A stretch of DNA of 64,000 nt from Brachionus rotundiformis (lineage: Eukaryota > Rotifera > Eurotatoria > Ploima > Brachionidae), in contig JAESIW010000180.1 in assembly GCA_016802295.1 (NCBI GenBank), forward strand, positions 1,553,619-1,617,618. The letters run 5' to 3'. Under the pieces are notes generated by a model. The model was not told where the DNA came from. It ran no database searches and worked only from the letters and a program-made list of their open reading frames with translations. Within the stretch, counting starts at the first letter, position 1. Each line of letters starts with the position of its first letter. A program made the position numbers and the translations under genes. Below, one piece after another: positions 52,301 through 61,742 of this stretch.

Positions 52301-52634
52301 GTTAAAAGTTGGCTAAATTTTTCTGGATCAATTGGATGGACATTTTCGTGTACTAGAGGAACATGCTTTTCTTTGTGAACTTCCCAAGCATGTGAGTGGC
52401 TTACATCGGGAGCTTGTTCAATTATCTTAAACAATTTATTAAATGTTAAAATTAAAAAATGAATATCAAAAATATAAAAATTACTCCAGTCTTATCTACA
52501 TTGTCCACATTTGCAATGTCAGAATAAAAACCCCTTAGCTTTACTTGTGGATACTTGTTCCCTTTCCAGTGGGTAAAACTGTCTTTTCTAGTTCTTAGAC
52601 TAGAATTTTCTTTTGTCTGGTCAATATCAGACAT
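31392..52634 (-). CDS. DNAH1: Axonemal inner-arm dynein heavy chain 1
   Basis: Twenty-six exons close in frame to 4,219 residues (human about 4,265): 52634-52485, 52425-51879, 51827-51040, 50989-49914, 49844-49703, 49654-49499, 49446-49248, 49019-48553, 48500-48336, 42998-42238, 42183-41881, one of 41808-41703 or 41555-41450, 40904-40791, 40738-40502, 40445-40339, 40291-39592, 39537-39418, 38560-38279, 38230-37597, 37543-37131, 37079-36883, 36672-36537, 36477-35056, 34999-34868, 34745-32149 and 32100-31392. P-loops: AAA1 GPAGTGKT (about 1541), AAA2 GPTGSGKT (1822), AAA3 GPTGTGKT (2192), AAA4 GVGGSGRQ (2539). The stalk coiled coil lies in the 1.4-kb exon. The C-terminal [18 protein letters not shown] and [18 protein letters not shown] motifs identify DNAH1 rather than DNAH3/7/12. 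It powers ciliary beating. Intron 9 (42999-48335) hosts another gene. Confidence 0.95.
41450..41555 (-). other. DNAH1: DNAH1 exon 12B, alternative AAA1 Walker B exon
   Basis: A 106-nt exon, acceptor TAG|TGCTGG and donor CGG|GTTTGT. It encodes [19 protein letters not shown] and the tail [11 protein letters not shown], which is closer to the usual dynein sequence than exon 12A. The two copies differ mostly at synonymous sites in the first 25 codons and completely in the last 11 codons. Confidence 0.87.
41703..41808 (-). other. DNAH1: DNAH1 exon 12A, alternative AAA1 Walker B exon
   Basis: A 106-nt exon, acceptor CAG|TGCTGG and donor AAG|GTAGAA. It encodes the AAA1 Walker B motif CFDEFN followed by [13 protein letters not shown] and the divergent tail [11 protein letters not shown]. 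It has the same length and phases as exon 12B. Either one alone joins exons 11 and 13 in frame; both together shift the frame. Confidence 0.85.
43185..43445 (+). mobile_element. Degenerate non-LTR retrotransposon fragment (RT 3' end)
   Basis: Broken frames on the plus strand read LERVQRRAV and then [16 protein letters not shown]. This is the LEKVQRR...RRxRGDLIxxYKII pattern found at the C-terminal end of CR1/Jockey-like reverse transcriptase ORFs. Stops and frameshifts show that it is dead. It lies inside DNAH1 intron 9. Confidence 0.7.
43735..44345 (+). mobile_element. Degenerate non-LTR retrotransposon fragment of a second type
   Basis: Plus-strand frames read [46 protein letters not shown] and [10 protein letters not shown], in that order and across several frame breaks. 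This is the C-terminal part of a LINE reverse transcriptase ORF (the RLRWLGHV...GRPKTTW pattern). The type differs from the fragments at 43185 and 47640. No intact ORF remains. Confidence 0.75.
44856..47447 (+). CDS. Nested intronless gene: PARP14-like RRM/KH protein with ubiquitin-like tail
   Basis: A single 863-residue frame on the plus strand inside DNAH1 intron 9. The N-terminal half has four RRM-like modules of the kind found at the N-terminus of PARP14/PARP10: about residues 10-85, 88-168, 215-290 and 292-400. Modules 2 and 4 keep the LYFSN(H/K)...GG(D/A)(I/E)(K/I)S pattern, and module 4 ends in KVFPYY. A KH-like region follows ([15 protein letters not shown], about 555-570), then acidic linkers. 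The last 75 residues look like a ubiquitin fold ([16 protein letters not shown] ... [14 protein letters not shown] ... [10 protein letters not shown]). No macro or ADP-ribosyltransferase domain is present. A polyadenylation signal AATAAA lies at 47486. The role is unknown; vertebrate relatives act in stress and interferon responses. Confidence 0.75.
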   Translation: MTEIEAPTDTTRLLVSGVVETCTDEMLQLYISLILNVDLDETFKIEEFRRHNRKVLLRFNRAIKFDKAIERQKKMPKLAGNLVEIHQIKTPDTIWVSQLANNCSKELLTLYFSNHKMSLGGDIKSVKLFPYENKALIQFNDYRIIDQLLTKTHTISENQVKLEKYYERIENDSFDEEEENSLDQIEISNGRRKSMANLGILRSFTSPLNTIDKTKIVLSDIQENINIQQLDFYIQILSNHQEINSIDWSLDNKSKLLIDFKKEIDINKILNEFNVNKFNNLNSKPIQIETVNLTRTIVVLVKDIKPRLSLKLDSLIEEDEYKPETIPATRDLLDLYFSNKQRSGGAEIESIERKSSRYWIIYMKDQRVVKEIMSRKHFVDGKPIKVFPYYENFGLPYIFRPIFDNETSCSNVFKLKIKDERLRYFCRVKNALKKLNEILNESNAESKFNKQESNILYVNYVEILNSKVPYTERIWRLKVKESIEYFLQIYKFEKLTLSHQQWSTISKTKQINEYISGSNIKGESDTDTNDGSSDKIKYISNNCAIININETSSNVEIDIVGPNMEVDRFIVKIKDIICKAYFTFELEEKIIKFKTYLYECEDLLSKWLDETESAEDNAAEVTLASARSTESDSFSINYSKRGDGSKLTNSRKKTIEEFLSKLERDHLDMELSYGKLFQELGYTFLSGATQDNDEEDDGEYKEFNDRLTSSLDDSLVLKQTEPAESQMDKIKFTLDDLRTRINDMKKKFRQFVIKTKRSKSIKETDLSEDGESELDDFDNDSNSDMIKLCVYVKEQAKIVTFSINRNCKVKELKQVLLEKCADVEIESIYQLKLTFNNVELSNNTYTITDYDIGDKSTITLEFK
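47640..47965 (+). mobile_element. Degenerate non-LTR retrotransposon fragment (RT 3' end)
   Basis: Plus-strand frames read [18 protein letters not shown], then a stop, then [19 protein letters not shown] and [13 protein letters not shown], and end in [11 protein letters not shown]. This is the typical C-terminus of a CR1/Jockey-like reverse transcriptase. A TTA/ACT-rich simple repeat follows at about 47985-48015, as expected for a LINE 3' tail. It lies just downstream of the nested gene. Confidence 0.8.
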
Positions 52635-52825
52635 TTTGTGTTTAAATTAGCTTGAATTGTGCTTTTCGATTAAGAATTTAATGTTATATATATCTTAAAG
52701 ATAAGTATAATTAGTTGTTTTTGTTTTCAAAGATTACAAAACAGCAAAAGCTATGTATAAAAGTATAATACAGAAATTTTTTATATGTATTTTATTGAAA
52801 ATTAGAAAATTCATATATATTTATA

Positions 52826-52838
52826 GTTGCTTAGAAAC
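52826..52838. promoter_or_regulatory. Possible X-box upstream of DNAH1
   Basis: GTTGCTTAGAAAC has two RFX-like half sites with one base between them, 192 bp upstream of the DNAH1 start. It is a poorer match than the BBS2 and CIMIP2 sites. Confidence 0.25.
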
Positions 52839-54199
52839 AATTAAAACCTCTTTGATTGAAATATTCAGTTTTTTTTGAGTTTTTTTCTTAAACCAAAAAA
52901 AGTTTAAATTGATTTAAAACAAAATATATATTTTTATTATATTATAATTCTAACAGTCTTAAAGTTAAAATTTAATGAAAATTTTAGTTTCAAAAAAGTA
53001 TAATGAAATTACCATATAAAATGAATGATTTAATTTTATAACTTTTCTAAGTAAAATAAGTATTGAAAAATAATAAAATTTATTAATTATTTTAAAAGAT
53101 TAATATTTTTATAGAAACATCATCAAGAATAATTAGAAGCATCGAGCATTTTTTTGCTGTTTTTTAATTCAAAATAAAAAAATTTTAGTGATTTTTTCAA
53201 ATGATTAATTTTTATAAGGAAAAATATAAAATAAACATTATCAAAAAAGATTTATTTAATTGTACTGTTTTTTAAAAAGATATGAGGATTTAAAATTTTG
53301 TAAAACGAGTCAAATGACATGTTTGGTACTACTTCTGGTAATTATCTCAAATGGTCAGTATATTTTCAACTTTATTCTTACATACATTTAAAGCAACATT
53401 TAAGCATTCAATTTTTAATAACATTAATCTAATTTTCTCAGATTTTGTAAAAAAATTCAAAAAATTTAATTTAAATATATCAATGTTTTAATTTTTAAAT
53501 AATTAAATCAAAAAATTGTTTAGTAAACAATTAAAATTTTTTAATTTGTGAAATTTATTTTATTTAAATAAATGGAGTGTTAATCGGCCTTTATGACATA
53601 GGCACTAGCTTGTTGATTAACCTTGAAATTGAAAAAAAAAACATTATTCTTAAGTAAATTTTTCTTGGCAAAATGAAATTAATTCACTTGATGGTGTATT
53701 GCATAAAACAAGACTGAAGTAAGCCAGAGAATATATTGATATTTTTAATGAAAAAATTGTTATCTCAGTCTTTTATAATTTAATAAATATAACAATATTT
53801 CATTAGATTTCAAGTTAGTGGTTCAATTATCATAAACGATATTCAAATTAATTAAAAAAAGAAATTATAAATTTTCAAATTTTTTATTAAAAATTACGAA
53901 TCAATCAAAGAAAAAATTAAGATTCTGTGTTCGAATCAAGCCAAGTAAAATATTAAAAAAATAACATTACATTTCTATCATTTTGATCGATATAAAATTT
54001 ATTTCATCAACAATTTCTTAAAACTAATAAACTTAGGTTTCGAACAACATTTACCGGGCTAGTACATTATTCAAATAAGTAAAAAAAGACCATGTAATGT
54101 AAGATCATTAGAAACAATAAATAAAATAAATTAAACAATGGTTTCACATCTCATCTTGACTTTCTTTCTTATTTTATTATCCACTTTTTTAAAAATAGA
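52839..54199. other. AT-rich intergenic region
   Basis: About 1.4 kb between the DNAH1 promoter and the 3' end of the SOCS-box gene. No coding stretch or RNA gene seen. The TTCGAATC string near 53933 lacks a tRNA context. Confidence 0.5.
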
Positions 54200-57100
54200 T
54201 CACTCAATGAATAATAAATAATTTTTGACTCGTTTAGGTACAGGTAAATGATCTATTTGTGCAGTAACCTGAATAAGATTATTTACGTTGTTTAAATCAT
54301 TTACCAATTTGCCATTCTCTTTAAATCGAGTCAATATCATGCGTCTACAAATAGACTTTAGCGAACGTGGGCTTGCAACCAAGCGTTCAAGATACAAGTC
54401 CAGCGATTCAATTGAATAAAGTCTTTGAGATGTTAACAAATTTTTGGCATTTTTGTTAGTGGACAAATGATGATAGCTGTGATGATGCTGATGACTATGG
54501 TGGGAACATATTGGCATATTTTTGCCAAAATTTTTCGACACCACAATATCATTTATTTTCGTATCTTCCATTGAATCAAATAAAAGCTTGACAAATCTTT
54601 TGTAATAATTTAAATACAAAACCATGCTATCTACCACAATATTGTTGGATATATTTGATGAAACATTAACTGCATTTAAATTGTTTAGAGTGAGTAGTGA
54701 GGCAAATGAAGGAGATGGAGTAAGAAGACAAATAGGATTGGAAAGATGGTTTTTTCGAATAGGCAAATTTGGAGATACACAGCCTTCGGACATGCGTCTT
54801 GTTACTTCAATTTCCTTTTCTGAAATTAGCGGCGAGCCGTGATGATTACCAGATATCTGACCATGTTGATTAATGGCAGAAAATGGCTTGTCCTTGAAGT
54901 AATCGTTGAAGTAATTATGGTGATGATGATGGTGGTGGTGGACATGCCGATGTTCTTCATATTTGTGATGGCTTCTGTGGTGTCGACTTAAATTTACACT
55001 GGTCAAAATTGGTGATGGCTTCTCGGTCAAAAATGGATCACATAATTGAGCTAATATTGAATTGCTCACTTTATAGCGGTGTGTTGCAGATGGGTTAATA
55101 TTAAATGGTTCTAAATTGGGATCAGCTCCGTGCTGTATCAAAGTACGCATGAGATCATATACCAGCTCCATTTGGTAACATGTTTTGCTTAGAAATACTA
55201 ACTGCACGCAGTGATTGAGCAAATTGTTTGACTGAATGTATTCGCTGCCTGTTTGAGTTTGACAGCTTGAATCATTCGGATCGTACAATTCATTTTTAAT
55301 AAGTTCAATCAAAATATGCTTAATAAAATTATTTTTTTCAAATTGTTGACTTGAATTTAGAAAATTTGGATACAAAATCCAATTTGTAACCATTCGCTTT
55401 ATAACTTGTGGATTAATTAGCTTTTTCCAATTATTAAACGATGATTGAAGCTTTACTTTGATCTTATTGTTGAGACACTTTTGAAAATTGAGCAAAATTT
55501 TGAAAATTTCATGAGCTGAGCTAAAATCGTCAATTTGACAAAGTAGCAAAAGCTCGAGATATTTCTCTACTGAGCAATTTCTTTGCGGCAATCTGAGCAC
55601 ATGATCTGGACTTGTCGAATTGACCGAGTTGGTCAATGGGCTATTTTTGGCCAAGTTAGATGTAATTGAATTCAAATCAATTATATCATTTAGAATATAC
55701 TCTAAAAATTCAATATCTAATATTTTATGCAGGGAGAACTTTGTGCTTTTAAGATTGGTTCTTGGCTCTAAATTGGGCAATGATGGTGAGCGATTGCGTG
55801 CGCTTCTTCGGCCAAGGACCGAGTGTTTAAGCAAATTGTTAAGCAATGTTTCGATACAGTTCTGATAGTCCTCTTTTTCAATACCAACATTGTTAATATT
55901 CAAAAGTAGATCTGCGCCAGATTTTAGCAACAAGTGTATGCATTCTTTAAACTCGGCTTTCCATTCAGTGCGACCAGTTTTCGCCTCCTTGAAGAACACA
56001 GTTTCTATAAGCTCGTCCCATTCAAACAATGATTGTATGCACAGCTTCCTTTCGTTGTTAAATGTATTCACATGGGTCTTTAGTCCACCTTTTTTAAGCA
56101 TTGTAAACAAAATTCTGGACAAACTCTTGGGATCATTGTATTCAGAAAGAACTTTTTTGCTCTTTGAAAATTTGTTTGTCGTATTTTCATTAAACAAACA
56201 ATGCAAAGCTGTATTGCCAGTTATTGGCTCTCGCTTGGTCAAGTCAAAGCCACAATTGAGAAGCACTTTGATTATTTTGGAAGAACGAGTGTTCTCCAAT
56301 ATGTAAAACATGGTATTTACATTCTTATTAAAGACTTGTCTTTGAGAATTGGTATCAATTAGATTTGGTAAACTTTCACTATTCAAATTGGATAACAAGT
56401 ATACCAGACAATTTTTGGACTGAAATTTGATGGCATAATAGATAAGTTCATAGTCTTCGTCTGGCTTAAAGTAGTTGAACAACAATTGTTGGTGTTTGTA
56501 CAAGCGTGAAAAAATGTCTACATCATCGAGACACAACGAGGCCATTATTGGAGACAAAGGCCTCAATTCAAATGCATTCAGCTCCGGATCTGAATCACCT
56601 TCATCACCAAGCTCGCTACTACACTCAGATCTGTTCAAATTGTACCATTTTTTAAGCATTGATTTGGACTTTTTGTTCATTTGTCTCAGACTATTCAAGC
56701 TCAATTTTGATATTAAATATTTATCTGCTCCATTATTCAGCAACATGTCTACCAATTTGAGCCTCAGCTCATTTAGCTTGTCGTAAACAAAGTTGTTTTT
56801 TGTGCTTGAGTTGCTATGTATTGAGCATGTGGTCGACTTTTGGTTAAAATTTTTGCAGTTTTCGTTTGATGATACCAAAGAATGTATGGATGTTGACAAT
56901 GAATTAATTGGTCTTGAGTGTTCAATATAATTGTCACTCGAGTTTAATTTGTAACAGGCTGAATTAAAATCATAGTCGTACTTGTCATAATAGTTGAATT
57001 CGTCTTTTTCTTGGTAATCGTACAAATTGGAAGAGTTTACCGAGTCTGAATCGGAGTCATCGCTTAAATTTTCGTCTGAAGAATGCGATTCAGCATTGGA

Positions 57101-58459
57101 ATAAGATACAGGATTGAAATTTTCAGATGACTCGGACTCTGACTTGGCAATTTTGTATTTGTTCAATTTGGCACTTGTTTTGAATAGTTTAGATATTGAA
57201 TCGACAGACTTTGAATAGGAGCTGATTAAGGAAGAATTTAATGAGTTGAAAGAGAGAGAAGAAGCAGAAGAAAAAGAGCTTGAGGAGCAAGTTTTGGTGC
57301 TGGAACTAGATGACCAAAATGAAAATAGATCGGACTGCTCGTTATTGATAGAATTGAGTGAATTTGAGCGAGAGAGATGGTTTTTGAAAGGCTTTTCGGG
57401 TATGATTTCAGTCTGAATGGTATTTCGTCTGTGTGGCAAGTATTCGCTCAGTGCTTGGGGTGTCATCGGCTGTTTTTTTTTATTCAAATTAGACATTGTA
57501 GCCAAATTACCAGAATTATATACACAACATATGACCAAAAGAGGAGTATCAATAGGAATTTTGCTTAATTCACAAATGGTTTCCTCATCTACATGATTAG
57601 TAACAAATGCTAGATCAATATTGGTAATGTATGAGCAAGGTGATGCTGGTCTAGGTCGAGGACTGAGCCTATTTGGTGAATTTTTTACAATTGTATCTGC
57701 AGTCACTTCACTCGGTGTTTCAGATTGAATTTTTGTCTCATCTTGGTTTGGAATTTCAGCTTCCTCGTCACTTGAGCTGACCTCAAAATCAATCAAAACA
57801 TTGTTTGACATGAAGCTTTTGTTTTCATGGAAATTTTTGAAATTTCCTCTTGGTTTTAATGTATTGGAGTTAATAAAGCATTCGTCTGACCATGTAGATA
57901 CTTCTATGCAGTATTTTGTCTTGTTGGATAGAAGCAGTCCCCGGTTAGGATCACAGGAATATTTTTTAAGTAAAAGAGAGAACAAATTTAGCCTTTGGCA
58001 AATTAGAAAATCAAAATCGTTCTCAATATTGGACGTATTTTTTTCCATAAAAATTTTAAAATTTTCAATTAAAGCATTATGGGCTAGCTTTAAAATGGAA
58101 ACGGTCATTGTTTGGATAAGATTGTAGCCATTTTTTTTATTGGTTATCAATAAGAGATCTTTGGACTTGAATAAATCAATGTTTTGAATAAGTAAATGCA
58201 TTAAGTTGTTCATGTTCTTGGAGTCGAATTCGATTAATCGCTCCAATTCGGCCATGCTCAGCTTGTTGCTTATTGACGACAAGTTCAGCTGGGAGTTTTT
58301 TTGGTTCAGCAGCTTGACTAGCTCAGTTTTTGAGACATAACTGAACAATTGTTCGACTAGCTTTATGTCCGTCTCGGTTAGGTCACGACCTAACAGATTG
58401 TACAGTAAGCTCGAGCTTAGGTCTATCACTGACAACGCTGTGTGCCATATGAAATTCAT
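54200..58459 (-). CDS. Large intronless ankyrin/SOCS-box protein
   Basis: One uninterrupted frame of 1,419 residues from an ATG at 58459. Ankyrin-like units are recognisable at GNTALHCLFNEN (bases about 56190-56225), LLLKSGADLLLNINNVG (about 55890) and LMRTLIQHGADPNLEPFN (about 55120). The C-terminus is a SOCS box: SLKSICRRMILTRF, then LPVPKRVKNYLLF. SOCS boxes bind Elongin B/C and Cullin-5, so this is probably the substrate-receptor subunit of a ubiquitin ligase. LPVP fits the Cul5-box LPxP pattern. Between the domains are long low-complexity regions: Ser-rich (about 57210-57320), acidic/Ser-rich (56990-57140) and an uninterrupted run of eight His (about 54925-54950). No introns, unlike most neighbours. 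It starts very close to a possible divergent small gene. I do not recognise a named orthologue. Confidence 0.8.
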   Translation of the reverse strand: MNFIWHTALSVIDLSSSLLYNLLGRDLTETDIKLVEQLFSYVSKTELVKLLNQKNSQLNLSSISNKLSMAELERLIEFDSKNMNNLMHLLIQNIDLFKSKDLLLITNKKNGYNLIQTMTVSILKLAHNALIENFKIFMEKNTSNIENDFDFLICQRLNLFSLLLKKYSCDPNRGLLLSNKTKYCIEVSTWSDECFINSNTLKPRGNFKNFHENKSFMSNNVLIDFEVSSSDEEAEIPNQDETKIQSETPSEVTADTIVKNSPNRLSPRPRPASPCSYITNIDLAFVTNHVDEETICELSKIPIDTPLLVICCVYNSGNLATMSNLNKKKQPMTPQALSEYLPHRRNTIQTEIIPEKPFKNHLSRSNSLNSINNEQSDLFSFWSSSSSTKTCSSSSFSSASSLSFNSLNSSLISSYSKSVDSISKLFKTSAKLNKYKIAKSESESSENFNPVSYSNAESHSSDENLSDDSDSDSVNSSNLYDYQEKDEFNYYDKYDYDFNSACYKLNSSDNYIEHSRPINSLSTSIHSLVSSNENCKNFNQKSTTCSIHSNSSTKNNFVYDKLNELRLKLVDMLLNNGADKYLISKLSLNSLRQMNKKSKSMLKKWYNLNRSECSSELGDEGDSDPELNAFELRPLSPIMASLCLDDVDIFSRLYKHQQLLFNYFKPDEDYELIYYAIKFQSKNCLVYLLSNLNSESLPNLIDTNSQRQVFNKNVNTMFYILENTRSSKIIKVLLNCGFDLTKREPITGNTALHCLFNENTTNKFSKSKKVLSEYNDPKSLSRILFTMLKKGGLKTHVNTFNNERKLCIQSLFEWDELIETVFFKEAKTGRTEWKAEFKECIHLLLKSGADLLLNINNVGIEKEDYQNCIETLLNNLLKHSVLGRRSARNRSPSLPNLEPRTNLKSTKFSLHKILDIEFLEYILNDIIDLNSITSNLAKNSPLTNSVNSTSPDHVLRLPQRNCSVEKYLELLLLCQIDDFSSAHEIFKILLNFQKCLNNKIKVKLQSSFNNWKKLINPQVIKRMVTNWILYPNFLNSSQQFEKNNFIKHILIELIKNELYDPNDSSCQTQTGSEYIQSNNLLNHCVQLVFLSKTCYQMELVYDLMRTLIQHGADPNLEPFNINPSATHRYKVSNSILAQLCDPFLTEKPSPILTSVNLSRHHRSHHKYEEHRHVHHHHHHHHNYFNDYFKDKPFSAINQHGQISGNHHGSPLISEKEIEVTRRMSEGCVSPNLPIRKNHLSNPICLLTPSPSFASLLTLNNLNAVNVSSNISNNIVVDSMVLYLNYYKRFVKLLFDSMEDTKINDIVVSKNFGKNMPICSHHSHQHHHSYHHLSTNKNAKNLLTSQRLYSIESLDLYLERLVASPRSLKSICRRMILTRFKENGKLVNDLNNVNNLIQVTAQIDHLPVPKRVKNYLLFIE

Positions 58460-58730
58460 CTTTAAAACTTTTTAATTTTTGCTTGTATTTAAAATTTTTC
58501 TAATTCCTCATTTATCTATAGATAAAGGTAAAAAAAGATTAAACAAGTGTATCACGTGGTCCAAGATAGAAATCAACCCTCTTGATCATTGGAGAGATCT
58601 TCAAGAGACCAATAATTCTAATCAGGACACACCTAATTTGAACAAAGTTTATAAATTTTTGAATACTCTTATTCAAATTGGTAAAGTGGTGCAAAAAAAC
58701 GTGGCTGAACAAAGAAAAAAACGAACCTAA
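58365..58730 (+). CDS. Possible small two-exon gene, 82 residues, unknown
   Basis: The frame 58522-58730 (CITWSKIEINPLDHWRDL, later VAEQRKKRT) contains no ATG but looks coding in base use. A candidate first exon, 58365-58404, starts with ATG and ends at a consensus donor A|GTAAGC. Splicing to the acceptor CTATAG (58521) joins in frame across a 117-nt intron. If real, exon 1 is antisense to the first codons of the SOCS-box gene, and the intron spans that gene's start. The product would be small and basic at both ends. No family recognised. The splice model could be chance. Confidence 0.35.
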
Positions 58731-61616
58731 AAAAAGTAAAAAATAATTATTATCAAGATGTTGTTAACTGTAAACTTTTTTTTATAAACAAAATAAAAAA
58801 ATCCTCTTAGACTTTGATCCAAAACAAAATTATGTACATAAATGCAAATTTTTTTTCTAATTCAAATTCTATTGAATATATGTCGAATTAGTAAACATTT
58901 TAAATGTTTAGAAAATATATATATTATAAGTTTTTTATATCAAATTAAATTTTTTTTGAAAAAATTAAAAATTAGAAATAAAATCCTTAATCCTTAAGGC
59001 TCAATCTCAACCAATATTAAGACACTAAAGACTAGAAATTTAGGTTGATTTTGTTAAGCTATGTATTTGGGCAGACGGTCACGAATCAAACTAGTGAGCG
59101 TAGATCTTGTTTAAAAAAATCCTATACAATTTAGGCATAAAATATCATATGTTTTTGTAAAATATTAATAAAAAAAATTAAGATTTTTTGATTAAAATAC
59201 TATTTGGCCATTAATTCCTTTTTAGAATATTTGGCGATAAAAGTGCTAAATCGATAAGATAAGAATCTAAGACTTTGTTTAAACACTTAAATTATCTTGT
59301 TTATTTATATAGACAAAAGAAATCTTGAAAATGATGCAATTTTCGTAAGATATTACTCAATAATTTGGCTTCAGTTTTCCGCTTTCAAATTTTAGCTTTT
59401 TAAAGAAACCTTGATTAGATACGCTACTTTTTTGAATACTGTTAAAAATAACACTTTGATCAGAATTATAATTAATTGATTTATTTATTTATTTCCTACT
59501 AAGTGACCGAAAATAAAGCCTGAAAGAGTACAGTTTTAAAATTTTAAATATATAATATAATTTATGACCTGGATTGTACATGAACTTAATTATTTAACCT
59601 ATATTAGCTAGTTTACACTCGATAGAAATTATAATGTCTTAATTTAAAGAAGAATTTAAACAAAATGGGAAATATTTCGACTTAAAAATAACTTACTCGT
59701 TACTTATAAATACTTGATAAAATTATTATTTAATTAAAAGTTTAGAAAATTAGTAATTTTAAACAAAATATATAGACAAATTTGATATTTTTGGCGGTTT
59801 TGCGGATGTTGATTTTAATGATTTTTTATATATACAAGTGTAAAAATTATTAATTGCAAAACCGAGTTATATTTATAGACAGCAATTAAAATGGTCTAAA
59901 AGCTTAGGAAAATACCTAAAAATAGAAGCTATTTTGGTTGTAAATGCGAATTTAAAATTTTTTAAATCAGGGCGATTGCCCAATTAGTTTCTAATAAATT
60001 TTAACAACACAGCTATTTAAATAATAATGATTTTTTTCGAATGTCGATGAAAATATACTATTTCTGTAAATTAAAATAGAACTTTGGTAACTAATTTTTT
60101 AAGTTGTAAAATCACTCGTTCAACTTGTGCTTAAATAAATGATACGATACTCAAGATACTAAAAATTCATAAATTATTATAGTTTTTAAAATATTTTATT
60201 TAGCCCTGCAAAAAAATAAAGCAAAATTTTGTAAGTCAATGAGCTATCTATTATCCATTTAGATTTATGTATGTTCTTATCTTTTTTTGGAGCTTGTGTT
60301 CACCAAATGATCAGAAGAATGATCAACGCCTGATCCAAATAGAGCCAAAAAGTAGATTTTATTTTATTCAAAATCATAAGTGTTTTTGGATACTGTTATT
60401 GAGTGATTTCTATTTTTATTTTTTAATTTATCACCCGATTTAAAATTTGAAAAAAAAATATTTTTAAGGCAAAAACAAAACTGAAAATTTTTAAACATTT
60501 AGTTTTTTGAAAATTCAGCGTTGAAAGAAAATTTGATATTTTAATTGTATATAATAAAATTGAATTTCTTTATTCATTCAATTTTCAGAAAAAACCCATG
60601 AAAATCATGTTATTCTCTAAATTCACATAGAAATATTTATAATTTTAATAATTATAAAATTTTGTTTAAAAGAATTAATATTTTTATTAGGAAATCAAAA
60701 AAATTATTGAACCATAATATTTTCAAAATTTAAAAAAAATTTAGATCGATAAAATGCTTATAAATAAATTTTTCATTTTAAGTTTAAAAAATAACTAAGT
60801 TAAAATAAAGGTCCAAATTTGCCTTTTAGCTATTAAATTTGAAGAATTAGCTATATCAATTGACAATTTGCTTAAGGGTGTTATTATTACTCTTAAAAAT
60901 TTATTTCTGGTCCAAAATTTTTATATTTTATCATAAAAAGTTCTTTCAAGAGTTTATTTTCTTTTCTCAGTGAATAAAAATTTTCCCAAATTGTTGGTAA
61001 TTTTTAAGGTTTTAATGAGATCGCCTCTTTGTCTTATTATTTGAAGATTAGTAGCCAACTCCATTTTGGTAAACCAGACGGTTTAACCAAAACTTAGCTA
61101 ACTGCCGGATATTTTTTAAATAGAAAGAAAACCATTTAAACAAGACTTTCTTTTCGATGGATATCACAAGGACGATGTAAGATAGGACGAACAGCAATAA
61201 GGTGGATGTCAAAAATCACGAAAATTCTTCTTCATGTTAAAATGACATGAGGAGAAGAAAAGATAAAGGCAAAAAGTTTTATAAAAAGCTTAATTAAAGT
61301 TTATCTTTACCATTCGTTTAAAATGAATAAAGTTAAAATAAAGTTTTATTTTAAAAATTTCAAAAAAGTCATCAAAAAAACTTTATTTTTAAATAATTAT
61401 TGATATGAAATGTTTATAAAAAATCAACTTAATTTAAATGAAATAGTCTCTCTAAGACAAAGATTATTCATGAAATAAAATAAATCTAAGTATTTTTTGT
61501 TGTAATTTTCAAAATAAAATTTTATTTAAGAAAAAATTATTAAATAATCTATAAAAGACTAAAAAAATCCTCTACTTTTCAAATTTGAATGAAATATTTT
61601 AACTAAATATTTTTCT
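58731..61616. other. AT-rich intergenic region with one transposon fragment
   Basis: About 2.9 kb without a supported gene. A slightly GC-richer stretch at 60285-60360 is unexplained, and the 60935-61125 stretch is a LINE fragment. The last bases before 61617 should be the coronin 3' UTR. Confidence 0.5.
60935..61125 (-). mobile_element. Short degenerate LINE reverse transcriptase fragment
   Basis: The minus strand reads LAKFWLNRLVYQNG and then NLQIIRQRGDLIKTLKITNN. The second matches the RRxRGDLIxxxKII motif at the end of CR1/Jockey-like reverse transcriptases. No intact ORF. Confidence 0.55.
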
Positions 61617-61742
61617 TTAATTTGCTTCATCTGGTTTATTAGCCAATTTTTTTTCCAATTCATCAATTCGTTTTTCATGCGTTTCAACTAAAGCTTTTAG
61701 TTCATCAAGTTGTTTTTTCATTTTTTCAAACGCCTCAGAATC
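61617..61742 (-). other. Coronin alternative terminal exon beta (coiled coil)
   Basis: The acceptor TTTAG|GATTCT is also in phase 0. It encodes 41 residues with [20 protein letters not shown], the trimer motif RIDELE and a stop. It is clearly homologous to exon alpha. Since alpha ends in a stop, the two must be alternatives. Confidence 0.75.
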
